Shown here in pieces: positions 16,103-24,823 of a stretch of DNA of 64,000 bases. The translations under genes and the position numbers were made by a program. The DNA lies in the NCBI RefSeq assembly GCF_036746095.1, contig NZ_DAIOEU010000011.1, positions 1 through 64,000 on the forward strand, written 5' to 3'. The DNA comes from Dyella_B sp036746095. Its GTDB lineage: Bacteria > Pseudomonadota > Gammaproteobacteria > Xanthomonadales > Rhodanobacteraceae. The notes under the pieces are model-generated. The model made no database searches. It was not told where the DNA came from and saw nothing but the letters and a program-made list of their open reading frames with translations. Numbering within the stretch: position 1 is the stretch's first letter; every line of letters starts with the position of its first letter.

Positions 16103-16729
16103 TTAACCCGCAAACGCCACAAACCGCATCGCCACCGAGTTCATGCAATAGCGCAATCCTGTCGGCTGCGGACCATCATCGAACACGTGCCCAAGGTGGC
16201 CATCGCAGCCTGCGCAACTGATCGCGATGCGTTCCATGCCAAAGCTGGTATCGCGGTGCTCGATCACGTTGCGCTTGGCAATCGGTTGCCAGAAACTCGG
16301 CCAGCCGGTACCGGAATCGAATTGCGTATTGGCATTGAACAGCGCCGTATCGCAACCGGCGCAGCGATACAGGCCTTTGTGATTCGGTTTCTCATGCGGA
16401 CCGCTGAATGCCATCTCGGTACCCGCACGGCGCAGCACGTTGAAGGCGGCGGGCGAAAGGCGCTGCTGCCATTGCGCATCCGTCAGCACCACTTTGCGCA
16501 CGTCGCACACGCCAAGGTCGCGACCATCTTCGTCCGCAAAACATTCCAGTTGCAGCATTTGCAGGGGAGCGGATGCTACCGGTACTGCCGCGGCCATCGC
16601 GTTACCTCCTTTGCCGCCCATGAAGCGGGTGGCCGTCACGGCGCCGAGTGCCACCACGGCGCCACCTCCAAACAAGGTGAACAGGAATCGCCGACGATCC
16701 ATCGTCTTGTCGTCGAATGCGGATGTCAT
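16103..16729 (-). CDS. msrB: Exported peptide-methionine (R)-S-oxide reductase
   Basis: 208 residues. A Tat-type signal ('DRRRFLF' at 11-17, then a hydrophobic stretch to about 50) precedes a complete MsrB domain. Structural zinc cysteines are 'CAGC' (123, 126) and 'CAGC' (172, 175). The fold motif is 'GTGWPSF' (140-146) and the catalytic Cys195 is in 'RYCMNS'. It reduces the R epimer of methionine sulfoxide, here on periplasmic proteins. It follows dipZ on the same strand with a 30-bp gap, so the membrane thioredoxin-like protein upstream is the likely electron source. Confidence 0.93.
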   Translation of the reverse strand: MTSAFDDKTMDRRRFLFTLFGGGAVVALGAVTATRFMGGKGGNAMAAAVPVASAPLQMLQLECFADEDGRDLGVCDVRKVVLTDAQWQQRLSPAAFNVLRRAGTEMAFSGPHEKPNHKGLYRCAGCDTALFNANTQFDSGTGWPSFWQPIAKRNVIEHRDTSFGMERIAISCAGCDGHLGHVFDDGPQPTGLRYCMNSVAMRFVAFAG

Positions 16730-16759
16730 GTCAGTCTCCTGGGGCGGACTTCGTTGTAC

Positions 16760-18484
16760 TCAACCGAACGTAAACGCGTAGACGTGCACGCCCGGATCGA
16801 GAAAGGTGATTTCAAAGACGCGCTCGCCGGTGCCGTGTGCCTGGCGGACGAGCTGATACAGGCGTTGGCCGTTGATGACGCCATGGCCATCGGCATCGGT
16901 ATCCGTGCCGTGATCGTCGCCCGGCGCCTTGCCGTCGAGTGTCACGCGAAAGCGGATGGATTTGGCATGTTCGCCAGGACCAAGTACCAGATGCAGATCG
17001 CGTCCGCGGAAGCGGTAGACGACGCTGCCATTCGGTTTGTCGAGCGTCGCCTGCTGCGGTTTTACCGTCCACGTGCCGTTGAGCGCCCATTGATTGGCGG
17101 CGAGCGTGTCCGGCGCGTGATAAGCAAAGCTATCGTCGTGCGCAATCTGGCCACCGGCAAAGCCGTCGCTGCGCGCATAGCCCACGTAGGTTTCCGGCGA
17201 ACGATACGTATCGCCGGAGCCTGCCGCCTCCGCACCGGAAGCACCCGGTTGCACGTAGCCGCCGGGCAGGTTCTTGTAGCCAGCATCGCTCAACAACCGG
17301 CGGATCACATCTTCACTGTGGGCGTATCCGCCTTCGCCGTAGTGATGCGCACGGATCTGTCCATGCGCATCGATGAAGTAATGCGCCGGCCAATATTCGT
17401 TGTTGAAGCCCTTCCATATCGCGTAGTCGTTGTCCATCGCCACGGGATAGGTGATGTGGAAATCCTTGATCGCCTTGGCGACGTTGGCAGGATCTTTCTC
17501 AAAGGCGAATTCCGGCGAATGCACCCCGATCACCACCAGGCCGTGATCGCGATACTTTTGCGCCCACGCATTTACATACGGCAGCGAGCGGATGCAGTTG
17601 ATGCAGGAGTACGTCCAGAAATCCACCAGCACGACTTTGCCGCGCAGGGCTTCCGCTGAGAGCGGCGCGCTGTTGAACCACTGTGTGGCGCCGGATAGCG
17701 AAGGCAGTTCGCCTTCCACTGGCAAGGGTGTGCCCGCTTGCGGCGCGGGCGCGGCGTGCACGGGCGCCGGGCTGATGGCATCGATCAGCTTCTGCTCGAT
17801 GCCGCCGGTGCTGGCCAGCGAAACACGCGTCAGCAAACCGGTATCCACGCCCAGGGCGATAATGGCCACGCCAGCCAGTACCAGCGCACCCAAGGCCCGG
17901 CGCACCCATTCACCGGCACCCAGCGAGCGCTTCATCAACGCAAATACGCGGCCACCGACCAATAAAGCCAACGCGAGCGATAGCGCGGCGCCAGCAGCGT
18001 AAGTAAGCAGCAGCAGCGTCGTTTCCACGCTGGCGCCTTGCAATGCCGCGCCGGTCAGCAGCAGGCCAAGAATCGGACCTGCGCACGGCGCCCACAGCAG
18101 GCCGGTGGCAACACCCAGGCCCGCGGCGGACCACGGCGAATCCTGCCTGGCATCCGCTTTTTCCGTGAGCCGATTGCCAAGCTTGACGAACGGCCGGCTG
18201 ATCCAGTCGGCGACGTGCGGCAACAGCAAGGTCAAGCCGAGCACGGCCAGCACCGCCAACGCGATGTAGCGTCCATATTGATTCGCATGCACCGCCCAGC
18301 CGCCGCCGACCGCCGCCAGGGTGGCAACCAGCGCAAACGTAACGGCCATGGCGATCAGCATCGGCAGACCGTTGCGTGCGAATGGCCGGTCGGCGCGTGC
18401 AAACACAAACGGCAGCACCGGCAGAATGCATGGACTCAAGATGGTGACGATGCCACCGAAGAAGGCAAGGATCAGCAAAAGCAT
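16760..18484 (-). CDS. dipZ: DipZ-like membrane disulfide reductase (CcdA plus thioredoxin domains)
   Basis: 574 residues. The N-terminal CcdA/DsbD-type domain (about 1-220) has several membrane helices and one cysteine in each half ('SPCILPVLPF' Cys19 and 'WAPCAGPILG' Cys134). A periplasmic TlpA-like thioredoxin domain (about 262-410) has 'WTYSCINCIRS' (Cys294, Cys297). A C-terminal beta-rich domain (about 440-574, 'SVVYRFRGRDLHLVLGPGE') is typical of the longer DipZ family and may bind a partner or carbohydrate. It carries cytoplasmic thioredoxin electrons across the membrane. Operon with msrB; divergent from the ECF sigma gene 130 bp away. Confidence 0.88.
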   Translation of the reverse strand: MLLLILAFFGGIVTILSPCILPVLPFVFARADRPFARNGLPMLIAMAVTFALVATLAAVGGGWAVHANQYGRYIALAVLAVLGLTLLLPHVADWISRPFVKLGNRLTEKADARQDSPWSAAGLGVATGLLWAPCAGPILGLLLTGAALQGASVETTLLLLTYAAGAALSLALALLVGGRVFALMKRSLGAGEWVRRALGALVLAGVAIIALGVDTGLLTRVSLASTGGIEQKLIDAISPAPVHAAPAPQAGTPLPVEGELPSLSGATQWFNSAPLSAEALRGKVVLVDFWTYSCINCIRSLPYVNAWAQKYRDHGLVVIGVHSPEFAFEKDPANVAKAIKDFHITYPVAMDNDYAIWKGFNNEYWPAHYFIDAHGQIRAHHYGEGGYAHSEDVIRRLLSDAGYKNLPGGYVQPGASGAEAAGSGDTYRSPETYVGYARSDGFAGGQIAHDDSFAYHAPDTLAANQWALNGTWTVKPQQATLDKPNGSVVYRFRGRDLHLVLGPGEHAKSIRFRVTLDGKAPGDDHGTDTDADGHGVINGQRLYQLVRQAHGTGERVFEITFLDPGVHVYAFTFG

Positions 18485-18614
18485 GACGGACTCGCGTGTC
18501 TTGTTTTCTGACTGGGTATTCGTTGCGTGAGCGCATGCGTTACATGCTTGCGCCGACGTAACCGCGGCGCCTTGACCAGCGAATCAGCCTGTGTATCCGG
18601 ATTGACGACAGGTC

Positions 18615-19283
18615 ATGTCAGCCACCTCATCCTTGACCTTTGACGGCCCATGGGTCCTACTACGCCAGCCTTCGTCGAGGAGGCTGAATAGCGACAAGGC
18701 CGTGTCCACCGATACTCCCAGTGCCAGCGAACAGGCTGACCGGCAACGGGCAGCATGGATGGCCGCCGCGCAAGCCGGCGACCAGCGCGCCTACACGCGC
18801 GTGCTGAACGATTCGGTGGCGTTGATCCGCGCGGTGGCAAGAAGGCAGGGCGTGGCGGTGGACGCGCTGGATGACGTGGTGCAGGAAACCCTGCTCACCG
18901 TGCATCGCGTACGGCATACCTACGATCCCACCCGCTCCTACGATGCATGGCTGGCCGCGATCGCCGCGCGCCGCGCCATCGACATTTTGCGCAGCCACGG
19001 CCGCCGCGAGCAGCGCGAAGTGCACGACGAATTCGCCTTCGACACCCATGCCGACCGCGACGATGCCAGCACCGGCGCCGAGCGTGCGGAAGAGGCTCAG
19101 CGCCTGCGCAAGGCAATCAAGACCCTGTCGCCGGGACAACGCGAGGCAGTGGAGCAGCTTGGCTTGAAGGAACGCTCGCTGGCCGAAGCCGCCGAACAAA
19201 CCGGGCGCAATACCGGCGCCCTGAAAGTGAATTTGCATCGCGCGTTGAAAACCCTGCGCGATCGCTTGCATGGAGAACCTTGA
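18615..19283 (+). CDS. ECF-family RNA polymerase sigma factor
   Basis: 222 residues from ATG 18615. An in-frame GTG at 18702 ('VSTDTPSASEQ') would give 193 residues and is also plausible, because the first 29 residues look atypical. Region 2 is around 'DQRAYTRVLNDSVALIRAVA' and 'DALDDVVQETLLTVHRV'; region 4 is 'LSPGQREAVEQLGLKERSLA' with the helix-turn-helix 'EAAEQTGRNTGALKVNLHRA'. The DUF1109 protein directly downstream, six bases after the stop, marks it as the sigma of a SigF/EcfF-NrsF-type pair. Such pairs respond to oxidants in Caulobacter and Bradyrhizobium. Confidence 0.85.
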   Translation: MSATSSLTFDGPWVLLRQPSSRRLNSDKAVSTDTPSASEQADRQRAAWMAAAQAGDQRAYTRVLNDSVALIRAVARRQGVAVDALDDVVQETLLTVHRVRHTYDPTRSYDAWLAAIAARRAIDILRSHGRREQREVHDEFAFDTHADRDDASTGAERAEEAQRLRKAIKTLSPGQREAVEQLGLKERSLAEAAEQTGRNTGALKVNLHRALKTLRDRLHGEP

Positions 19284-19288
19284 AGGCA

Positions 19289-19939
19289 ATGTCCGACGCA
19301 ACCCGCCATGACGCCTTGATCGACGCGCTCGGCGCGGAGCTGACGCCTGTACGGCGTCTGCTGCCGCCGTGGCGGCGCGCGCTCGGCTGGCTGCTGGTGG
19401 TGTCGGCGATCGCCGCGGTGCTGTTCATGCGTTATGGCTGCAGCACCATGCTGCATCGCTGGGGTGCGCTGCCCGACCTGGGCGTGGGCGCGGGCGGCGG
19501 GATCATTACGGCCATCACCGCGGCGCTGGCCGCGTTCGTGCTGGCGGTGCCCGGCCGCTCCCTCAAATGGGCGTGGCTGCCGGTGCCCAGCGCCCTGGTC
19601 TGGATCGGCGCCAGCGGCCTGGGCTGCCTGCGCCTGCACCTGCCGGGGACGCCGGTGGTGGATGTGCATGCGGCCAACGATTGCCTGATTTTCATCACCA
19701 GCTATTCCGTGCCGTTGTCGGCGCTGATGATCTGGCTGATCCGGCGCGCCTGCCCGCTACGGCCGGTGGTGACGGCGGTACTGATCGGGCTGGCCAGTGC
19801 GGCTGCTTCGGCGAGCCTGCTGGAGATCTGCCACAGCTTCGATGCCACCGCGTCGGATCTGTTTTTGCATGCACTGGCGATAGCCATCGTGATCGGTGCG
19901 AATGCCGCCATGGGCGGACGGTTGCTGTCGCGGGCGTAA
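19289..19939 (+). CDS. nrsF: DUF1109/NrsF-family membrane anti-sigma factor
   Basis: 216 residues. A cytoplasmic N-terminus of about 30 residues ('HDALIDALGAELTPVRRL') is followed by six predicted membrane helices. Five cysteines occur (51, 113, 132, 155, 181). Cys132 ('NDCLIF') and Cys181 ('EICHSF') fall where the two redox-sensing cysteines of characterised DUF1109 proteins lie. The protein should hold the upstream sigma factor at the membrane until oxidised. ATG 19289 follows the sigma stop closely. Confidence 0.85.
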   Translation: MSDATRHDALIDALGAELTPVRRLLPPWRRALGWLLVVSAIAAVLFMRYGCSTMLHRWGALPDLGVGAGGGIITAITAALAAFVLAVPGRSLKWAWLPVPSALVWIGASGLGCLRLHLPGTPVVDVHAANDCLIFITSYSVPLSALMIWLIRRACPLRPVVTAVLIGLASAAASASLLEICHSFDATASDLFLHALAIAIVIGANAAMGGRLLSRA

Positions 19940-20014
19940 GCCGACACTCGCTTGCGGATGGCTTCGTTTACAACGCCAAGGCACGCCGAAATCGGCCAAA
20001 CCCCGGTGGATGTT

Positions 20015-20304
20015 AAGGCAGCACTGATCAAGTATCGCCGTCGTCACCAGCCCTGTCTGTCCGCAGGCCGCAGGGCCGTCGGCGAAGGCAGACTGGCCGT
20101 CTATCGAGACAGCGGACCTGCGGCCTGCGGACAGACAGGGCCGGCCCCAGCATGTTGAATTCAAAGTGATGGGGTGATGCCTGTAAGGCCTGCAGGCTGC
20201 GTCGCGCGGCTTGGCAAGACGGCCAGCCTTCCCGGCGCCACGCGACACACCCTGCGAGCCTTCCAGACATCATGACGACGGCGATACTTGATCAGTGTTG
20301 CCTT
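20015..20304. repeat. Structured repeat element, type A, full copy 2
   Basis: 290 bp, same design as 15700-15988. Closing stem: 20015 onward (AAGGCAGCACTGATCAAGTA) with the end at 20304, about 31 bp with one mismatch. Left helix: 20051-20069 with 20122-20140, 19 bp perfect, with C-G pairs where copy 1 has T-A (GTCCGC/GCGGAC versus GTTCGC/GCGAAC). Apical hairpin: CAGAC-TGGCC-GTCT (20089-20101). Right helix: 20181-20196 with 20251-20266 (13 of 16 paired), tipped by AAGAC-GGCCA-GCCTT (20216-20230). It fills most of the 458-bp gap before rsfS. Confidence 0.85.
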
Positions 20305-20317
20305 GAGAAAAAAGCGC

Positions 20318-20349
20318 TTGACGTCCCGTCACAGCAAGGCGGATATACT
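20318..20349 (+). promoter_or_regulatory. Possible promoter of rsfS
   Basis: TTGACG (20318-20323) and TATACT (20344-20349) resemble sigma-70 hexamers but are 20 bases apart, longer than optimal. The site lies between the end of the type A element and the rsfS start, so it is the natural place for the operon promoter. Confidence 0.35.
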
Positions 20350-20397
20350 GCGCTTGCGCGATCCCGCGCTGCCGAAACGCTTAAGAGGCCCCAACTC

Positions 20398-20787
20398 TTG
20401 ACCACCATCCGTCATACCAAGGCCGTCAACACGGCCGCCCTGCGCAAGACCGTCATCGCCGCCCTTGAAGACCTCAAGGCCAAGGACATCCGGGAAATTG
20501 ATGTACGCGGCAAAACTTCCATCGCCGACCTGCTCGTGATCGCTTCCGGCACCTCGGCACGCCACGTGAAATCCATCGCCGACGAAGTCGTCAAGTTCGC
20601 CAAAGAGGCGGGCGTGATGCCGCTGGGTGTCGAAGGCGAACAGGAGGCCGAGTGGGTGCTGGTGGATCTGGGCGACGTCATCGTGCACGTGATGCTGCCG
20701 CGCATTCGCGAGTTCTACGGCCTGGAGCGCCTGTGGACCGTGGGTGACCGCGACGCCGAGGGCGAAGCAGCTCTGGCAACAGGCTGA
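20398..20787 (+). CDS. rsfS: Ribosome silencing factor RsfS
   Basis: 129 residues using TTG 20398, preceded by AGAGGCCCCAAC. Earlier in-frame starts would translate the repeat element and its flank, which is unlikely. Family motifs: 'DIREIDVRGKTSIADLLVIA', 'GTSARHVKSIADEVV', 'WVLVDLGDVIVHVMLPRIRE' and 'YGLERLW'. RsfS binds ribosomal protein L14 and blocks subunit joining when nutrients are low. rlmH follows after 12 bp, the conserved pairing. Confidence 0.93.
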   Translation: MTTIRHTKAVNTAALRKTVIAALEDLKAKDIREIDVRGKTSIADLLVIASGTSARHVKSIADEVVKFAKEAGVMPLGVEGEQEAEWVLVDLGDVIVHVMLPRIREFYGLERLWTVGDRDAEGEAALATG

Positions 20788-20799
20788 AAAAAAGCCGGA

Positions 20800-21270
20800 A
20801 TGCGCGCCCGCCTGATCGCCATCGGCGAACGCATGCCTGCATGGGTTGCAGAAGGGTTTGCCGAATACCGCAAACGGCTCTCCCACGATTTGCCCCTCGA
20901 ATTGATCGAACTGAAGCCTGGCACGCGCGGCAAAGGCCGCGATGATGCGCGTGCGATACACGACGAAGGCAGCGCCATCCTCGCCGCATTGCCGCGCGAT
21001 ACGCATGTGATTGCACTCGACGGGCGCGGCAAAACCTGGTCCAGCGAAGATCTGGCCGAACAGCTGGCGAAATGGCGCATGGCCGGGCGCGACCTGGCCT
21101 TTCTTATCGGCGGTCCCGATGGCCACGCGCAGGAAGTGTTAGCCCGCGCCGATCAAAAGTGGTCATTGGGACCACTCACCCTCCCGCATATGCTGGTCCG
21201 GCTGGTGCTGGTGGAGCAGCTTTATCGCGCGACCACCTTGCTCGCAGGCCATCCGTACCATCGCGCATGA
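20800..21270 (+). CDS. rlmH: 23S rRNA (pseudouridine1915-N3)-methyltransferase
   Basis: 156 residues, the normal RlmH length. A SPOUT-fold enzyme with the knot motifs 'LDGRGKTWSSEDLAEQLAKW', 'LAFLIGGPDGH' and 'LVLVEQLYRATTLLAGHPYH'. It methylates pseudouridine 1915 in helix 69 of 23S rRNA on the assembled 70S ribosome. Follows rsfS in one operon. Confidence 0.95.
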   Translation: MRARLIAIGERMPAWVAEGFAEYRKRLSHDLPLELIELKPGTRGKGRDDARAIHDEGSAILAALPRDTHVIALDGRGKTWSSEDLAEQLAKWRMAGRDLAFLIGGPDGHAQEVLARADQKWSLGPLTLPHMLVRLVLVEQLYRATTLLAGHPYHRA

Positions 21271-21313
21271 AAGCGATGGCGCGCGCCGTCATTGCATTGT
21301 CATCGGAGTTGTC

Positions 21314-21763
21314 ATGCGCTTTGAAGTTCGTCCGGCGAGCATCCAGGATCTCGACACCCTCGTGCCATTGTTCGACGGCTATCGGCAGTTTTATCGGCAG
21401 GCCGCCGATCCCGCGCGTGCGCGCACGTTTCTCGCAGAGCGTTTTGCGCAGCATGAATCGGAAATCCTGCTGGCCCACGCCGAACAGGGAACCGGCATCG
21501 GCTTCGTGCAACTGTATCCGCTCTTTTCATCCGTGCGTACGGCACGCATCTATCTGCTGAATGATCTTTTTGTAGCGTCCATGGCGCGCAGGCTGGGTGT
21601 TGCGAGTGCTTTGCTTGCCGCGTCGGCCGAACATGCGCGGGCGCGCGGCGCAACCGGTTTGTGGCTGCAGACGGCGCAGGACAACACGCCCGCGCAGGCG
21701 CTCTACGAATCGCTTGGCTGGCGACGCGATCACGAATTTTGCGACTACGGCCTCATGCTGTAG
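21314..21763 (+). CDS. GNAT-family N-acetyltransferase
   Basis: 149 residues with a complete GNAT fold. Motif A is 'LNDLFVASMARRLGVASALL'; the Q/R-x-x-G-x-G/A loop is degenerate ('RRLGVA'). The C-terminal motif B is 'NTPAQALYESLGWRRD'. Substrate cannot be told from sequence; small molecules or protein N-termini are both possible. It and the next gene lie between rlmH and maf, which are normally closer together. Confidence 0.8.
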   Translation: MRFEVRPASIQDLDTLVPLFDGYRQFYRQAADPARARTFLAERFAQHESEILLAHAEQGTGIGFVQLYPLFSSVRTARIYLLNDLFVASMARRLGVASALLAASAEHARARGATGLWLQTAQDNTPAQALYESLGWRRDHEFCDYGLML

Positions 21764-21870
21764 CGTGGAGTGGCGCAACGTAGCCAAGCCCATTCGATGT
21801 GGCAATGCTGGGTTACGCCGCGCCAACCCAACCTACTATGGTTGTTCCTGCATGGACGAGGATGACAAGC

Positions 21871-22827
21871 ATGGGCAAGCTGAGCGGTTTTCTACTGATG
21901 CTGGCGGCGCTATTGCTCCCCTTAGCGGCTACGGCAAAAGAAGCCAGGAATTTTTTGTTTCTGCGGCAGGGCGGACTCGACGGCTATGAGCATCTGCTAC
22001 AGCGCACCGATATCGATGGTGTGCAGATCGTCTACACCTGGCGGCAATTGGAGCCGCAGAAGGGCCGCTACGATTTTTCGCCGATAGAACGGGATCTCGC
22101 TCGCGTGGCAGCGCTGCAGAAGGCGCTGTTCATCCAGATCCAGGATCGCTTCTTCGACAAGGAAGCGCGCGATGTTCCGGATTATCTGCTTACCGAACCT
22201 TCTTACGGTGGCGGCCTCGTTGCCCAGATCGACAATCCGGGCGAAGGTGTGCCGCAGGCGCAGGGCTGGGTGACGCAACAATGGAATCCGGATGTACGCC
22301 GCCGCTATCAACAATTGTTAAAGGAGCTCGCCAAGGCCTTTGACGGGCGGGTGGAAGGCATCAATCTGCCGGAAACCGCCGCCGATATCGATCAGAAGCA
22401 CGACAAGACAGGATTCACCTGCGACAAATACTTTGCGGCAGAACGGGAAAACATGCTGTTTGCGCGCAAGGTATTCCAACGGTCGGTGGTGGTGCAGTAC
22501 GTCAACTTTTGGCCCTGCGAATGGGACAATGACCATCGCTATATGCAGCGCCTGTTCGAGGCCGCGCTTGAGCATGACGTCGGCCTGGGCGGCCCGGATA
22601 TCGTGCCGTATCGCAAGGCGCACATGCATAATGCATACCCGTTCTTCCATCGCTACAAGGATCGGCTGGCGATGATTGCGATGGCGGTGCAGGAGCCGAC
22701 CTTGACATACAAGGACCCGCAGACCGGCAAGCCGTTCACGAGGACGCAGCTGGAGGATTTTGGACGGCATTACCTCGGCGCGCACATTGTCTTCTGGAGT
22801 ACGTCGTCGCCGTGGTTGTTGCAGTAA
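21871..22827 (+). CDS. Secreted protein, glycoside-hydrolase-like TIM barrel
   Basis: 318 residues from ATG 21871 (GACGAGG upstream); ATG 21862 is also in frame. A clean signal peptide 'LSGFLLMLAALLLPLAATAKEA' predicts export. The mature part resembles the start of family-42-like or cellulase-like TIM barrels: 'IDGVQIVYTWRQLEPQKGRY' is the motif seen in retaining glycosidases. 'VEGINLPETAADID' holds a possible catalytic Glu. A second candidate acid lies in 'VGLGGPDIVPY'. The C-terminus 'HIVFWSTSSPWLLQ' fits strand 8. Substrate unknown. Confidence 0.65.
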   Translation: MGKLSGFLLMLAALLLPLAATAKEARNFLFLRQGGLDGYEHLLQRTDIDGVQIVYTWRQLEPQKGRYDFSPIERDLARVAALQKALFIQIQDRFFDKEARDVPDYLLTEPSYGGGLVAQIDNPGEGVPQAQGWVTQQWNPDVRRRYQQLLKELAKAFDGRVEGINLPETAADIDQKHDKTGFTCDKYFAAERENMLFARKVFQRSVVVQYVNFWPCEWDNDHRYMQRLFEAALEHDVGLGGPDIVPYRKAHMHNAYPFFHRYKDRLAMIAMAVQEPTLTYKDPQTGKPFTRTQLEDFGRHYLGAHIVFWSTSSPWLLQ

Positions 22828-22864
22828 GGTGCTTTTCAATTCCCCACAAGGAACCTGGTGATTC

Positions 22865-23440
22865 ATGCTCTATCTTGCCTCCCAATCGCCACGCCGGCGC
22901 GAATTGCTCGGCCAGCTCGGTGTGACTTTTTCCATGCTGGAGGTGGATGTGGCCGAAGTGCCGTTCCCGGAAGAATCGCCGGTGGATTACGTGCGGCGCG
23001 TGGCGCGCGACAAAGCGCAGGCAGGATGGGAAGCGCTGGAGCGCAGCGTGCAGGCGGATGCGCTGGTGCTCGCCTCCGATACGGAAGTCGTGCAGGGCGA
23101 TCGCATCTTCGGCAAGCCGAAAGATGCCGACGATGCGATGCAAATGCTGCAATCGCTTTCCGGTCGTACGCATGAAGTGATTTCGGCGGTGTGCGTGGTA
23201 TCGGCCAAGCGTGAACACGACGACGTCTGCATCTCGCGCGTGCGTTTTGCGGACTTGAGCGGGGCACAGATCGCCGCCTATGTCGCGACCGGCGAACCGT
23301 TCGGCAAGGCGGGGGCCTATGCCATCCAGGGTAGGGGGGCGACGTTGATCGAATATCTGGAAGGGAGTTATTCGGGCGTGATGGGCTTGCCGGTGTTTGA
23401 GACGGCGAAGCTGTTGCGGACGTTCGGGATGGCCGTATAA
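22865..23440 (+). CDS. maf: Maf-like nucleoside triphosphate pyrophosphatase
   Basis: 191 residues. Starts with the Maf signature 'LYLASQSPRRRELLGQLGV', then 'ASDTEVVQGDRIFGKP', 'GRTHEVISAVCVV' and 'YAIQGRGATLIEYLEGSYSG'. The 'DTEV' and 'IQGRGA' variants are typical of the YhdE subgroup, which hydrolyses dTTP/UTP and modified bases. Often linked to rsfS-rlmH, as here, but with two extra genes between. Confidence 0.92.
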   Translation: MLYLASQSPRRRELLGQLGVTFSMLEVDVAEVPFPEESPVDYVRRVARDKAQAGWEALERSVQADALVLASDTEVVQGDRIFGKPKDADDAMQMLQSLSGRTHEVISAVCVVSAKREHDDVCISRVRFADLSGAQIAAYVATGEPFGKAGAYAIQGRGATLIEYLEGSYSGVMGLPVFETAKLLRTFGMAV

Positions 23441-23509
23441 CGCCTGCCGCGCGGGTCACGGAGGGGGCGAGGCGCAGCCGAACCCCGACATGGGGTGGTT
23501 GCGGCGCGG

Positions 23510-24304
23510 TCAGGTGGCTGCCAGCAATGCCACCAGCGCAAACAGGTTATACAAGCCATGCGCCAGAATCGGCGGCCATAGCGAGCCGGCTTTCAAGCGC
23601 AGCCAGCACAGCACTGCTGCAAACAACATCAGGTTCGGCAGCGCGTACCACTGAAAATCCAGGCCGGCCAAATGCACGAGGCCGAACAGCATCGCGCATA
23701 TCGCAACGGACGGTGCAACCGACATCCGCTGCATCAAAGCGGAAAGCAGCACGCCGCGAAACATCAACTCCTCAACCATCGGCCCGATCGTCACCGCCAC
23801 GATGGCCAGTGGCAGACGCAGGTTGCGCGATGCATGCTGCGTGAGTTCCTGCACGTTCTGCGTCACGTCATGGCCGTGTGCCAGCAGTTGCGTGAGCAAG
23901 GCACCCAAAGGGGGCATCACCACGCCGACCAGCACTGCCGCGGCATACCAGCGAGAGCCGTACGGCGCGTTGAAACCGAAGCCGGGTGGTTCGGCTTGCA
24001 GCCACAACTGCGGCCATTGTCGGCGCACCAGCCAGAACATAAGCAGTGCGATCAACGGCAGCGCCACCACCATCAGCATGACGCTGCTGTCGGTTTGCCG
24101 CAGCACGTTCATCACATGCTTGTGCACATTGGCAAACGACGATTGCGGATGCCGAATTTTTTCCAACACGCCAACAACCAGGCCCATCAGCACACCGGCA
24201 CCGACTTGCAGCAGGAAATACAGCAGCACCAGGCCGATGGCATGCAGCACGCCCGGGAGTTTGGAAGAGGGCCATGGCGTAGCCGGTGGGGCCGGCTTGA
24301 ACAT
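23510..24304 (-). CDS. CPBP-family intramembrane metalloprotease
   Basis: 264 residues, multi-pass membrane protein. The CPBP (Abi) motifs are present: 'GPMVEELMFRGVLL' (Glu-Glu-x3-Arg), 'FGLVHLAG' (second metal histidine) and 'ILAHGLYNLFAL' (His-x3-Asn). A large loop lies between helices two and three. The family includes prenyl-protein endopeptidases and bacteriocin-immunity proteins; the substrate here is unknown. It begins 22 bp after the MAPEG gene stop on the same strand and may be co-transcribed with it. Confidence 0.85.
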   Translation of the reverse strand: MFKPAPPATPWPSSKLPGVLHAIGLVLLYFLLQVGAGVLMGLVVGVLEKIRHPQSSFANVHKHVMNVLRQTDSSVMLMVVALPLIALLMFWLVRRQWPQLWLQAEPPGFGFNAPYGSRWYAAAVLVGVVMPPLGALLTQLLAHGHDVTQNVQELTQHASRNLRLPLAIVAVTIGPMVEELMFRGVLLSALMQRMSVAPSVAICAMLFGLVHLAGLDFQWYALPNLMLFAAVLCWLRLKAGSLWPPILAHGLYNLFALVALLAAT

Positions 24305-24326
24305 CGGGACGTCCTCGGTACGCGGT

Positions 24327-24722
24327 TCAGCCGGCCAGCAGGGCGCGGCCCAGGCCCAAGGCAGCCATCACCAGCGTCGCCGCCCAGCCCACCATGCCAA
24401 CCATGTAACCGCCGCCGCGTTTGCCGGCGTCGCCAAGATAAGCGATGGCATACCACACGCGCCCCAACACCCACACCAGGCCGGCGACACCGGCCCAGAA
24501 CACGTAGCCGTAATGTGCAGCCAACCACAATGTCGGCAGAAACATCACCGTGTTTTCCAGGGTATTCATCTGCACGCGATAAGCGCGTTCGAACACCGGA
24601 TGGCCGCTGATGGCGGGCGCCTGGATGCGGTACTTGCCTCGCGCGTGGCCAACCACCCACATCGTGCCGAATTGCAGAAGGACCGTCAGCAGGGTGACCA
24701 GGGCGGGCAGGTTTTGAGTCAT
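24327..24722 (-). CDS. MAPEG-family membrane protein
   Basis: 131 residues from ATG 24722; longer starts give an unlikely polar extension. Four predicted membrane helices. The MAPEG signature is 'FERAYRVQMNTLENTVMFLP', with the Glu-Arg and Asn-x-x-Glu-Asn residues that bind glutathione in eukaryotic relatives. The family includes microsomal glutathione transferases; the activity of bacterial members is poorly known. Divergent from the neutral zinc protease gene. Confidence 0.85.
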   Translation of the reverse strand: MTQNLPALVTLLTVLLQFGTMWVVGHARGKYRIQAPAISGHPVFERAYRVQMNTLENTVMFLPTLWLAAHYGYVFWAGVAGLVWVLGRVWYAIAYLGDAGKRGGGYMVGMVGWAATLVMAALGLGRALLAG

Positions 24723-24823
24723 GTGGCGCACGCGTGTGGAAAAGGATGTGCCACTGTAGCGTTTTGATGCGATGCTGTGGGAGTTGGCCGGCATTGCACG
24801 GCGGGGCGCATGCGGGAGGCGTT

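Noticed and set aside
20272..20397. N-terminal extension of RsfS from ATG 20272
   Set aside because: It would translate the end of the structured repeat. TTG 20398 has a ribosome-binding site and gives the family's normal N-terminus.
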